From Gammaproteobacteria bacterium (GTDB lineage: Bacteria; Pseudomonadota; Gammaproteobacteria; Pseudomonadales; Halieaceae), in assembly GCA_029859085.1 (NCBI GenBank), contig JAOUDU010000075.1, positions 1 to 8,884 of the forward strand: a stretch of 8,884 nucleotides of DNA. The letters run 5' to 3'. Made by a program: the position numbers and the translations under genes. The notes below the pieces were generated by a model. The model saw only the letters and a program-made list of their open reading frames with translations. It did not search any database and was not told where the DNA came from. Below are positions 1 to 5,422 of the stretch, one piece after another (the stretch's first letter is position 1; the number at the start of each line of letters is the position of its first letter).

Positions 1-396
1 TTCGCTGTAGCCCAGCTCCGCCAGGTCCGCGTCCGTCATGCTGGTAAGCACCGTGACGGCGATCAGCAGGGGCCTGTGGCCGGAACCGGCCACCGCGTCC
101 GCCGCCGCCTCCATCATCCTGCGCCCCCCGCTGGCGTGGACATTGACCATCCACACACCCAGGTCGGCCGCGGCCCGCACCGCGGCGGCAACCGTGTTGG
201 GAATGTCGTGGAACTTGAGATCGAGAAACACCTCGAAGCCGTCTTTTTGCAGGGTTTCAACCAGCGCCGGCCCGGCCCGGGTAAACAGTTCCTTGCCGAT
301 CTTCAGCCGGCACAGGTCGGGGGACAGGCGCTCCACCAACTCCAGCGCCGGTGCGGCGGAACCATAATCGAGTGCGACTATTACCGGTGAATCCAT
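1..396 (-). CDS. pyrF: Orotidine 5'-phosphate decarboxylase, N-terminal part (runs off the window)
   Basis: This cytosolic enzyme decarboxylates orotidine monophosphate to UMP, the last step of de novo pyrimidine synthesis. The 132 visible codons start [12 protein letters not shown] and end LAELGYSE at base 1, so the C-terminal part (roughly 40% of a usual 230-240 residue protein) is missing. Asp10 and Lys32 (in RLKIGKELF) are in the expected places. The family signature [10 protein letters not shown] is at residues 59-68 and carries the catalytic Asp59-x-Lys61-x-x-Asp64 triad. The ATG at 396 gives the canonical N-terminus. Only a weak ribosome-binding site (GGGA) precedes it. The gene starts 23 nt after lapB stops, so it is probably the distal gene of a lapA-lapB-pyrF transcript, the usual order in gammaproteobacteria. 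No promoter of its own was seen. Identity is essentially certain. Confidence 0.96.
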   Translation of the reverse strand, partial: MDSPVIVALDYGSAAPALELVERLSPDLCRLKIGKELFTRAGPALVETLQKDGFEVFLDLKFHDIPNTVAAAVRAAADLGVWMVNVHASGGRRMMEAAADAVAGSGHRPLLIAVTVLTSMTDADLAELGYSE

Positions 397-419
397 AATT
401 TTTCCCGTTGCGATACCTG

Positions 420-1622
420 CTAGCTGCCCGGCCCGCCGATCGCCTTTATGCTGCCCCAGTGCTTGCAGCCGGGACAGTTCCAGTGCAGGTTCTTGCCCGC
501 GAAACCGCAATGGCCGCAGCGATAGGCCGGCCTGCTGGCCAGCAGGCGCCGGGACAGGGTCTGCAATAATTCGAAGTCTTGCCTGGGCTTGCCTTCGCTG
601 GTGCCCAGCTGCAAGCCGATCAGCTGCGACAGCCCCGCCAGTGAAGGGTACTGCAGCAGCTGCTCTGCCAGGAAATCCCCCGCCGCCGCGCTGCCCTCGG
701 CCTCGACCATATCCGCCGCGACCGCAGCCACCAGGGCGGGTGTCGGCCGCAGCGCCAGGCTATCCACCAGGTATTCCCGCATCGATCGCTGATCGCCGAG
801 CGCCTGGTAGCACAGCCGCAGCAACTCGAAGGTGTCGGGCAGGTAATCGGGATCCTGCTGCCGCACCCGCCGCAGCGCCTGCACCGCCTGCCGGAAGTGA
901 CCGCAGTCGTACTCGACCTGTCCCAGCAGCAGGGATGCCCGCACACACTTGCTGTCGCGCTCCAGCGCCTCTGCCAGCAGTTTGCGCGCCCCGGCGAGGT
1001 CGCCGGACAGGCGCGCCGCCTCCGCCAGCTCGCAGCAATAGTGCGCGAGCCGCAGGGCTGCTCCCTGGCTGCGCGACAGCGGCGGCTGTTCCCGCTTCTC
1101 CCACTGCAATTTGCGCGGCAGCAGGGCTTTCGCCACCTCGATAGCTCTGCGCCAGTCGCGTTCGGCCTCGTAGATTTCCAGCAGGTGGCCCCGCGCCGCC
1201 TGGCACTGGCCGGGGAACTCGCGCACCAGTTCCAGCAGTATTTCCTCGGCGCGATCGAGCAGACCCGCGCTGATGTAGTCCCGCGCCAGCTCCAGCCGCG
1301 CCCGGGTCTGCTCCTCCACCGGCAACGCGGGCCGCGCCAGCAAATCCTCGTGGATACGAACCGCGCCATCCACCTCGCCCCGCCGTCGCAGCTGGACGCC
1401 CATGGCGATATGGGTCCGGGCGCTGCCGCCGTCCACCGCCAGGCCATCGGCCAGGTGGTCAATCACGCCATCCGCCGGCGGATCATCGGCGCGCGGCTGT
1501 CCGGAGAACTGTCCGGAGAAATAGGTGCTTACAGGTGGGGGTGATGTTGCGCTGCGCCGCCCCAGCACCCAGCCGATGGCGACAGCGGCAAACAGCAGGC
1601 CGAAAACCAGGAGGTCACTCAC
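420..1622 (-). CDS. lapB: Lipopolysaccharide assembly protein B (LapB/YciM), TPR and rubredoxin-like metal-binding protein
   Basis: LapB is an inner-membrane-anchored cytoplasmic protein. In E. coli it works with FtsH to degrade LpxC and so sets the rate of lipopolysaccharide synthesis. The 400-residue product has one N-terminal membrane anchor (about residues 4-21, followed by GRRS), a run of TPR-type helices (about 68-340, including the family segment [17 protein letters not shown] at 79-95), and a C-terminal rubredoxin-like knuckle with Cys369-x-x-Cys372 and Cys383-x-x-Cys386. E. coli LapB is 389 residues. The start is the GTG at 1622, which overlaps the end of lapA by 8 nt (GTGAGTGA) and has GAAGG just upstream, so translation is probably coupled to lapA. 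The region of the first TPR helix is unusual: it has a duplicated FSGQ (residues 35-42) followed by a Pro/Asp-rich stretch. Function is inferred from homology and the lapA neighbour; identity is secure. Confidence 0.95.
   Translation of the reverse strand: MSDLLVFGLLFAAVAIGWVLGRRSATSPPPVSTYFSGQFSGQPRADDPPADGVIDHLADGLAVDGGSARTHIAMGVQLRRRGEVDGAVRIHEDLLARPALPVEEQTRARLELARDYISAGLLDRAEEILLELVREFPGQCQAARGHLLEIYEAERDWRRAIEVAKALLPRKLQWEKREQPPLSRSQGAALRLAHYCCELAEAARLSGDLAGARKLLAEALERDSKCVRASLLLGQVEYDCGHFRQAVQALRRVRQQDPDYLPDTFELLRLCYQALGDQRSMREYLVDSLALRPTPALVAAVAADMVEAEGSAAAGDFLAEQLLQYPSLAGLSQLIGLQLGTSEGKPRQDFELLQTLSRRLLASRPAYRCGHCGFAGKNLHWNCPGCKHWGSIKAIGGPGS
1497..1520. repeat. Perfect 12-bp tandem duplication inside lapB
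   Basis: CTGTCCGGAGAA occurs twice back to back (1497-1508 and 1509-1520). On the coding strand it encodes Phe-Ser-Gly-Gln twice (LapB residues 35-42), keeping the frame. It lies between the membrane anchor and the first TPR. Removing one copy would give the same Tyr-to-Gly spacing I recall for E. coli LapB in this segment, which fits a recent slippage event. Confidence 0.9.
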
Positions 1623-1935
1623 TGACCTTCAGTTCCGCACTCGGTGTTGCCGCGGCGCGCAACTGCTGCAGTTCCGCCTGGGCCCGGGCCAGTTGCCGCC
1701 GGGAAGTCCCCAGGGCCGCCCGGGAACGCAACAGGTAGAACGAGGAAACGAGCAGGCCCGCCAGCCCGCCGAGGGCAAACGCCACCAGTAACCACAGCGC
1801 GAGACTGCGCGGGGCAAAACTGAAAAAGAGCAGGTCGAGCGGAACGGCCTCCTTGTTCTGCAGGGCGAACAGCACCCCGAGGGCGACAGCGGCGATGAGA
1901 ATAACGGCGGTTAAAATTTTGCGCAGCTGCTTCAT
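1615..1935 (-). CDS. lapA: Lipopolysaccharide assembly protein A domain protein (LapA/YciS)
   Basis: This small inner-membrane protein is co-conserved with LapB; in E. coli the pair is linked to LPS assembly and LpxC control. The 106-residue product (E. coli about 102) starts MKQLRKILTAVILI. It has two hydrophobic segments, about residues 7-25 and 44-68, separated by the family-typical QNKEAVPLDLLFF. A short basic stretch and a predicted coiled coil (about 72-95, rich in Arg, Ala, Gln and Leu) follow, consistent with a cytoplasmic tail. The ATG at 1935 is chosen because it matches the family N-terminus and has GGAAG about 7 nt upstream. The same frame stays open to an ATG at 1992, but that would add 19 Gly/Pro-rich residues before the membrane segment. 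Its stop lies inside the start of lapB. It follows ihfB by 72 nt. Confidence 0.93.
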   Translation of the reverse strand: MKQLRKILTAVILIAAVALGVLFALQNKEAVPLDLLFFSFAPRSLALWLLVAFALGGLAGLLVSSFYLLRSRAALGTSRRQLARAQAELQQLRAAATPSAELKVSE

Positions 1936-1981
1936 TGTGACTTCCGGTCCTGGTTTACCAATGCCCGCGTCCTGCCCCGTG

Positions 1982-2001
1982 CCGGCCGCCATTGCGGCCG
2001 G
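1982..2001. other. GC-rich stem-loop between ihfB and lapA
   Basis: CCGGCCGC (1982-1989) and GCGGCCGG (1994-2001) form a perfect 8-bp inverted repeat around a 4-base loop, starting 6 nt after the ihfB stop. No T-run follows on the minus strand, so it is not a good intrinsic terminator. It could be an RNA processing or stability element, or a partial attenuator between ihfB and lapAB. Function is inference only. Confidence 0.6.
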
Positions 2002-2007
2002 GCGAAC

Positions 2008-2304
2008 TCACAGCCCCAGTTGCAGGCTCATATTGACCCGTTCACGCAGTTCCTTGCCGGGCTTGAAATGGGGGACATACTTGCCGGTAAGCTCGACGGA
2101 GTCACCGGTCTTGGGATTGCGGCCACGGCGCGGCTCGCGGAAGTGCAGGGAAAAGCTGCCGAATCCGCGTATCTCGATACGCTCGCCCGCGGCCAGGGCC
2201 TGGGACATATGCTCCAGCACGGTTTTCACCGCCAGCTCCACGTCCTTGGACGACAACTGGCTCTGCCGCGCCGCGATGGCTTCTATCAATTCACTTTTGG
2301 TCAT
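2008..2304 (-). CDS. ihfB: Integration host factor subunit beta
   Basis: This is one half of the IHF heterodimer, which binds specific sites in the minor groove and bends DNA by about 160-180 degrees. It acts in transcription, recombination and nucleoid structure; the alpha subunit must be encoded elsewhere. The 98-residue product (E. coli 94) has the IHF-beta N-terminus [11 protein letters not shown], the DNA-contacting [11 protein letters not shown] (41-51, with Glu44 and Arg46) and the beta-arm GRNPKTGD (61-68), whose Pro64 is the intercalating residue. It ends with [16 protein letters not shown] and a short extra tail (NMSLQLGL). The N-terminus and Glu44-Arg46 favour IHF-beta over HU. The ATG at 2304 has a near-perfect ribosome-binding site (AGGAGG at 2309-2314). 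A strong terminator separates it from rpsA, so it probably uses its own promoter, with lapA-lapB downstream. Confidence 0.97.
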   Translation of the reverse strand: MTKSELIEAIAARQSQLSSKDVELAVKTVLEHMSQALAAGERIEIRGFGSFSLHFREPRRGRNPKTGDSVELTGKYVPHFKPGKELRERVNMSLQLGL

Positions 2305-2355
2305 GTAGCCTCCTTCTGCAGAGGTTTTATTATCGATCCCTACCGCTGGCGAGGT

Positions 2356-2384
2356 ATTGTGACCTTTCGGAATTATTTTCGCAA
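2356..2384 (-). promoter_or_regulatory. Candidate sigma-70 promoter for ihfB
   Basis: On the minus strand TTGCGA (2384-2379, 4 of 6 matches to the -35 consensus) is followed after 17 nt by CACAAT (2361-2356, 4 of 6 to the -10 consensus), in the AT-richer part of the gap and about 50 nt upstream of the ihfB ATG. A weaker alternative begins with TTGACC (2415-2410). A -35-like TTGACA at 2465-2460 has no usable -10. The upstream terminator makes a promoter here likely; the exact boxes are tentative. Confidence 0.4.
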
Positions 2385-2473
2385 GTTGTTATTTTTTAAC
2401 GAAAAAGTGGGTCAACCAGGGTGAATGGATTTCTTTGACGGATGCGGAATGATTGAGTATGTCAACGCTAAAC

Positions 2474-2550
2474 GGCGGCCGCGAAGGGGGAGTCCCCCTT
2501 GCGTTCAAACAGTTCATTCACTTCAGGGGGACTCCCCCTTCGCGCCCGCC
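2474..2550. repeat. 26-bp inverted repeat of nested palindromes (REP/MITE-like)
   Basis: The left arm 2474-2499 and right arm 2525-2550 are reverse complements over 26 bp with one mismatch, separated by a 25-bp spacer. Each arm contains its own palindrome, GGGGGA-G-TCCCCC on the left and its complement on the right, so each arm can fold alone or the two can fold together. This design is typical of paired REP-like (BIME-type) elements. Element class is inference. Confidence 0.75.
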
Positions 2551-2570
2551 TTGGCTCCTGCGCCAAAAGC

Positions 2571-2642
2571 AGGGTCAGGTCTTGAATTGTGAAGCCCAGT
2601 CCTAGACTCACGGTGAGAATTAACAATTCGAGACCTGACCCC
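2571..2642. repeat. 20-bp inverted repeat with GGTCAGGTCT termini
   Basis: The left arm 2571-2590 (AGGGTCAGGTCTTGAATTGT) and right arm 2623-2642 are reverse complements over 20 bp with two mismatches, around a 32-bp spacer. The spacer contains a small palindrome, CTCAC-G-GTGAG (2607-2617). From memory, GGGTCAGGTCT/AGACCTGACCC ends recur in intergenic regions of many proteobacteria, often beside IS200-like Y1 (REP-associated) transposase genes, so this may be a non-autonomous element. No transposase is present here. Confidence 0.7.
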
Positions 2643-2659
2643 GGGTTTACGCGGGCAAC

Positions 2660-2685
2660 GGGCCGAGGCCGAATAAATTCGGCCC
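2660..2685. repeat. Short palindrome, GGCCGAAT-AA-ATTCGGCC
   Basis: GGCCGAAT (2667-2674) and ATTCGGCC (2677-2684) are a perfect 8-bp inverted repeat with a 2-base centre. An alternative pairing uses GGGCCGA (2660-2666) and TCGGCCC (2679-2685). No T-run follows on either strand. It looks like a short REP-type unit rather than a terminator. Confidence 0.6.
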
Positions 2686-2761
2686 TACGGAGATAATGGC
2701 CGCTCGATCGGAGGACTGGCCCCGCGGCAATCTCGACCGATGGAAGCGGTCTGGCATAGCG

Positions 2762-2824
2762 CGATGGGGAAGGCGTATCAGGGTGAATATCGGTTCACTG
2801 AGCCCTGATACGCCTTCCCCGTCG
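2762..2824. repeat. Long inverted repeat, 18 bp perfect (22 bp with one mismatch)
   Basis: GGGGAAGGCGTATCAGGG (2766-2783) and its exact reverse complement (2803-2820) are 19 bp apart. Extending outward gives 22-bp arms (2762-2783 and 2803-2824) with a single mismatch, which is a G-U pair in one RNA orientation. Inside, TGAA (2784-2787) can pair with TTCA (2794-2797) around a 6-base loop. Neither strand has a T-run after the stem. It begins 17 nt past the rpsA terminator U-run. Confidence 0.75.
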
Positions 2825-2841
2825 TGCGAGGGAGCCCAAAC

Positions 2842-2870
2842 AAAAAAAGGCCCGCCGAAGCGAGCCTTTT
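2842..2870 (-). terminator. Rho-independent terminator of rpsA
   Basis: On the minus strand GGCTCGC-TTCG-GCGGGCC forms a 7-bp stem (one G-U pair) closed by the extra-stable C(UUCG)G tetraloop. Flanking AAAA/TTTT extends the stem to 11 bp, and it is followed by a run of seven T (2848-2842). It lies 32 nt after the rpsA stop, ends the upstream transcript and separates it from ihfB. The opposite strand has a C-A mismatch and only TTTT, so activity in that direction should be weaker. Confidence 0.93.
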
Positions 2871-2877
2871 CTGCGAA

Positions 2878-2895
2878 CCCGGGCCGGGGCCCGGG
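2878..2895. other. GC-only hairpin just after rpsA
   Basis: CCCGGGCC (2878-2885) and GGCCCGGG (2888-2895) are a perfect 8-bp inverted repeat made only of G and C, 7 nt after the rpsA stop codon and 7 nt before the terminator stem. It has no U-run. It may protect the rpsA mRNA 3' end or pause polymerase ahead of the terminator; this is inference. Confidence 0.6.
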
Positions 2896-2902
2896 GTGGG
2901 AT

Positions 2903-4579
2903 TTACTTCTCGGCCATCTGCGCCTTGATCAGGTCGCCGATGGTGCCCGGGGAAGCGGATTCGACTTCCTGCTCTTTCAGGGACTTCACGGCTTCCTGCT
3001 CATCCTCGTAGTCCTTGGCCTTGATCGACAGGCCCAGGCCGCGGTTCTTGCGGTCCACGGAGATGATCTTGGCTTCGACGCTGTCGCCAACCTTGAACAT
3101 GCTGCGGGCGTCGTCCACCTTGTCGCGACTGATGTCGGAGGCTTTCAGTACACCCTCAACCTCGTCTGCCAGCTTGATCACAACCGACTTGGCATCCACC
3201 TCGATGACCTCACCGGTCACGATGGAACCGCGATCGTGTTCAGCCACGTAGTTGCCGAAGGGGTCGTCTTCCAGCTGCTTGATGCCCAGCGAGATACGCT
3301 CGCGCTCGGGGTCGATGGACAGGATGACAGTCTCGATCTCGTCGCCCTTCTTGTAGTTGCGAACCGCCTCTTCACCGGCCTCGTTCCAACTGATGTCGGA
3401 CAGGTGCACCAGGCCGTCGATGTTGCCTTCCAGGCCGATAAAGATACCGAAATCCGTGATGGACTTGATATTGCCGGTAATCCTGGTGCCCTTGGCGTAA
3501 CGATCCGCGAAGGCGTCCCAGGGGTTCTGCTGGCACTGCTTGATACCCAGCGAGATGCGGCGGCGCTCCTCGTCGATATCCAGGACCATCACCTCTACCT
3601 CGTCGCCCAGCTGGACGATCTTGGAGGGGTGGACGTTCTTGTTGGTCCAGTCCATCTCGGAGACGTGCACCAGGCCTTCAACACCCTCTTCCAGCTCGGC
3701 GAAACAGCCGTAGTCGGTCAGGTTGGTGATGCGCGCCTTGACGCGGCTGCCTTCCGGGTAACGGCCGGTGATGGCGACCCAGGGATCCTCGCCCAGCTGC
3801 TTCAGGCCGAGGGATACGCGGTTGCGCTCGCGGTCGAACTTCAGGATCTTGACATCGATTTCCTGGCCGACTTCCACGATCTCGGAAGGATGCTTGATAC
3901 GCTTCCAGGCCATGTCGGTAATGTGCAGCAGGCCGTCGACGCCGCCCAGGTCCACAAACGCGCCGTAATCGGTCAGGTTCTTGACCACGCCCTTCACCGC
4001 CATACCTTCCTGCAGTGATTCCAGCAGGGCGTCGCGCTCGACGCTGTTGGCCGCTTCCATCACGGCGCGGCGCGAGACAACCACGTTGTTGCGCTTCTGG
4101 TCGAGCTTGATGACCTTGAATTCCAGTTCCTTGCCTTCCAGGTGCGTGGTCTCGCGCACCGGGCGCACATCCACCAGGGAGCCTGGCAGGAACGCGCGAA
4201 TGGTATTGATGTCCACGGTAAAGCCGCCCTTGACCTTGCCGTTGATAACGCCCATGACCATCTCGTCCGCCTCGTGGGCCGCCTCGAGATCTTTCCACGC
4301 TTCGGCCCGCTTGGCCTTCTCGCGGGACAGCTTGGTTTCGCCAAAACCGTCTTCCACGGTTTCCAGCGCCACCTGCACCTCGTCGCCTATGCTCAGCTTG
4401 CATTCGCCGTTGGCGTCAAGGAACTGGGCACGGGGGATCACGCCTTCGGACTTCAGGCCCGCATGTACGGTGATCCACTCGTTATCCATGTCGATGACCA
4501 CACCGGTGACGATGGCGCCGGGTTGCATATCGACGGTTTTCAGACTCTCTTCAAAAAGATCCGCGAAGGATTCGCTCAT
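2903..4579 (-). CDS. rpsA: 30S ribosomal protein S1
   Basis: S1 binds the 30S subunit through its N-terminus and captures and unfolds mRNA for initiation. The 558-residue product matches E. coli S1 (557) almost throughout. It has six S1 (OB-fold) domains at about 21-87, 105-172, 192-262, 277-349, 364-435 and 451-521, then an acidic C-terminal tail. Hallmarks are [13 protein letters not shown] at the N-terminus (ribosome-binding part), [14 protein letters not shown] in domain 2, [20 protein letters not shown] in domain 3, and the repeated [13 protein letters not shown] ends of domains 3-5. The ATG at 4579 gives the canonical start. It has only a weak AGG element 9 nt upstream, as expected for a gene under S1 self-control. 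It follows cmk by 153 nt, the classical cmk-rpsA arrangement, and is followed by a strong terminator. Confidence 0.98.
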   Translation of the reverse strand: MSESFADLFEESLKTVDMQPGAIVTGVVIDMDNEWITVHAGLKSEGVIPRAQFLDANGECKLSIGDEVQVALETVEDGFGETKLSREKAKRAEAWKDLEAAHEADEMVMGVINGKVKGGFTVDINTIRAFLPGSLVDVRPVRETTHLEGKELEFKVIKLDQKRNNVVVSRRAVMEAANSVERDALLESLQEGMAVKGVVKNLTDYGAFVDLGGVDGLLHITDMAWKRIKHPSEIVEVGQEIDVKILKFDRERNRVSLGLKQLGEDPWVAITGRYPEGSRVKARITNLTDYGCFAELEEGVEGLVHVSEMDWTNKNVHPSKIVQLGDEVEVMVLDIDEERRRISLGIKQCQQNPWDAFADRYAKGTRITGNIKSITDFGIFIGLEGNIDGLVHLSDISWNEAGEEAVRNYKKGDEIETVILSIDPERERISLGIKQLEDDPFGNYVAEHDRGSIVTGEVIEVDAKSVVIKLADEVEGVLKASDISRDKVDDARSMFKVGDSVEAKIISVDRKNRGLGLSIKAKDYEDEQEAVKSLKEQEVESASPGTIGDLIKAQMAEK

Positions 4580-4732
4580 TGCACATTACCTGTAAAAAAT
4601 GATCGGCAGTCGCCCGCCTCTAACCGCGCCTCCAGCCGGCGCGGGTCATCCATTGTTAACTGTCGCCCGACACCCTGACTGGATTCAGCGCGAGCAACAG
4701 GATTCTGCCACTTTCAAGGAGATCGGCGCGTA
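4580..4732 (-). promoter_or_regulatory. rpsA leader region with stem-loops (candidate S1 autoregulatory site)
   Basis: The 153-nt cmk-rpsA gap can form a 7-bp GC stem (CCGCGCC 4624-4630 with GGCGCGG 4638-4644; minus-strand loop GGCUGGA) and a smaller TGTCG-CC-CGACA hairpin (4661-4672). A run of six U (4599-4594 on the minus strand) follows shortly before a weak AGG ribosome-binding site. In E. coli the rpsA initiation region is a series of hairpins recognised and repressed by S1; the parallel here is by position and composition, not by demonstrated homology. No convincing sigma-70 promoter was found, though one may lie inside cmk. Confidence 0.5.
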
Positions 4733-5419
4733 TCACGCCTTTATAAGACCTTTTTCCCTCACCTTCTGCATCACCTGTGCGAACACATCCCCGATGGGGG
4801 TGGCGGTGCTGTCGATGACAATGGCGTCTTCCGCGGGTACCAGGGGCGAGACTTCGCGACTGCTGTCGCGCGCATCGCGCTCCCGTATGTCCTCAAGAAG
4901 GCGCGGGAGACTAACATTTTCCCCTTTTTCGATCAACTGCTTATAGCGCCGCTCGGCGCGCTCGAGGGCGCTGGCGGTGAGGAAAATCTTGAGGGGGGCG
5001 GCGGGGAAAACCACGGTTCCCATGTCGCGACCATCGGCGACCAGGCCCGGCGCCTGGAGGAATTCCCGCTGGCGCACCAGCAGGGCCTCCCGCACCGCCG
5101 GGATCGCGGCCACGGTGGAAGCGCCGCGACCGCCCTCCTCGGTGCGGATCTCGCGGCTGACATCCCGGCCCTTGTAGGCTACCAGGATCTCGCCGCTGGG
5201 CGCGGCGCTGAAGCTGACCTGCAGGTGGCGCGCGATAGCGGCCACTGCCGGGTGGTCATCCCAGCTGACTCCCTCGATCAGGCAGGCCTGGCCGACCACC
5301 CGGTAGAGGGCGCCGCTGTCGAGAAAGTGCCAGCCCAGGGCGTCGGCCAGCATATGGCTGACGGTGCCCTTGCCGGCGCCGCTGGGCCCATCCACTGTGA
5401 TGACAGGTATCCCGGCCAC
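4733..5419 (-). CDS. cmk: Cytidylate kinase (CMP/dCMP kinase)
   Basis: This cytosolic kinase phosphorylates CMP and dCMP with ATP, recycling cytidine nucleotides. The 228-residue product (E. coli about 227) has the P-loop GPSGAGKG at 11-18, DSGALYR at 35-41, the nucleotide-binding DGRDMGT at 129-135 and the lid segment RDARDSSREVSPL at 181-193. The start is a GTG at 5419. The same frame is closed by the aroA stop only two codons upstream, so no earlier start exists, and the next residues (AGIPVITVDGPSGAGKG) fit the family. No clear ribosome-binding site precedes it, so translation is probably coupled to aroA, which ends 3 nt upstream in the same frame. The neighbours aroA and rpsA are the usual ones. 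Confidence 0.97.
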   Translation of the reverse strand: MAGIPVITVDGPSGAGKGTVSHMLADALGWHFLDSGALYRVVGQACLIEGVSWDDHPAVAAIARHLQVSFSAAPSGEILVAYKGRDVSREIRTEEGGRGASTVAAIPAVREALLVRQREFLQAPGLVADGRDMGTVVFPAAPLKIFLTASALERAERRYKQLIEKGENVSLPRLLEDIRERDARDSSREVSPLVPAEDAIVIDSTATPIGDVFAQVMQKVREKGLIKA

Positions 5420-5422
5420 GGA

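Larger units (their letters stand above)
2305..2902. other. 598-bp rpsA-ihfB intergenic region with stacked palindromes
   Basis: No convincing protein-coding gene was found on either strand. In transcription order (minus strand) it holds a GC-only hairpin, an intrinsic terminator, four distinct inverted-repeat elements (2824-2762, about 2685-2660, 2642-2571 and 2550-2474), and then an AT-richer stretch (about 2460-2315) that leads into the ihfB ribosome-binding site and contains the likely ihfB promoter. The only long open frame entering from the right (plus strand, from 2696) is an antisense shadow of rpsA. Confidence 0.85.

Noticed and set aside
1936..1992. N-terminal extension of LapA to an ATG at 1992
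   Set aside because: It adds 19 Gly/Pro-rich residues before the membrane segment, and the ATG falls in the loop of a GC hairpin. MKQLRK at 1935 matches the family.
2008..2304. HU protein instead of IHF-beta
   Set aside because: The MTKSELI start, Glu44/Arg46 context, [11 protein letters not shown] arm and lapA neighbour are those of IHF-beta.
2460..2465. Perfect -35 hexamer TTGACA on the minus strand as the ihfB promoter
   Set aside because: At 17 nt spacing the -10 position reads TCCGTC, which is not usable; other spacings give nothing better.
2474..2642. CRISPR-like array
   Set aside because: The repeats are inverted, of two different sequences and not regularly spaced direct repeats; no cas genes are present.
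2696..4018. Long open frame on the plus strand (440 codons) antisense to rpsA
   Set aside because: It mirrors the codon pattern of rpsA on the opposite strand, has no family resemblance, starts inside the palindrome region without a convincing ribosome-binding site, and such antisense frames are common in high-GC genes.
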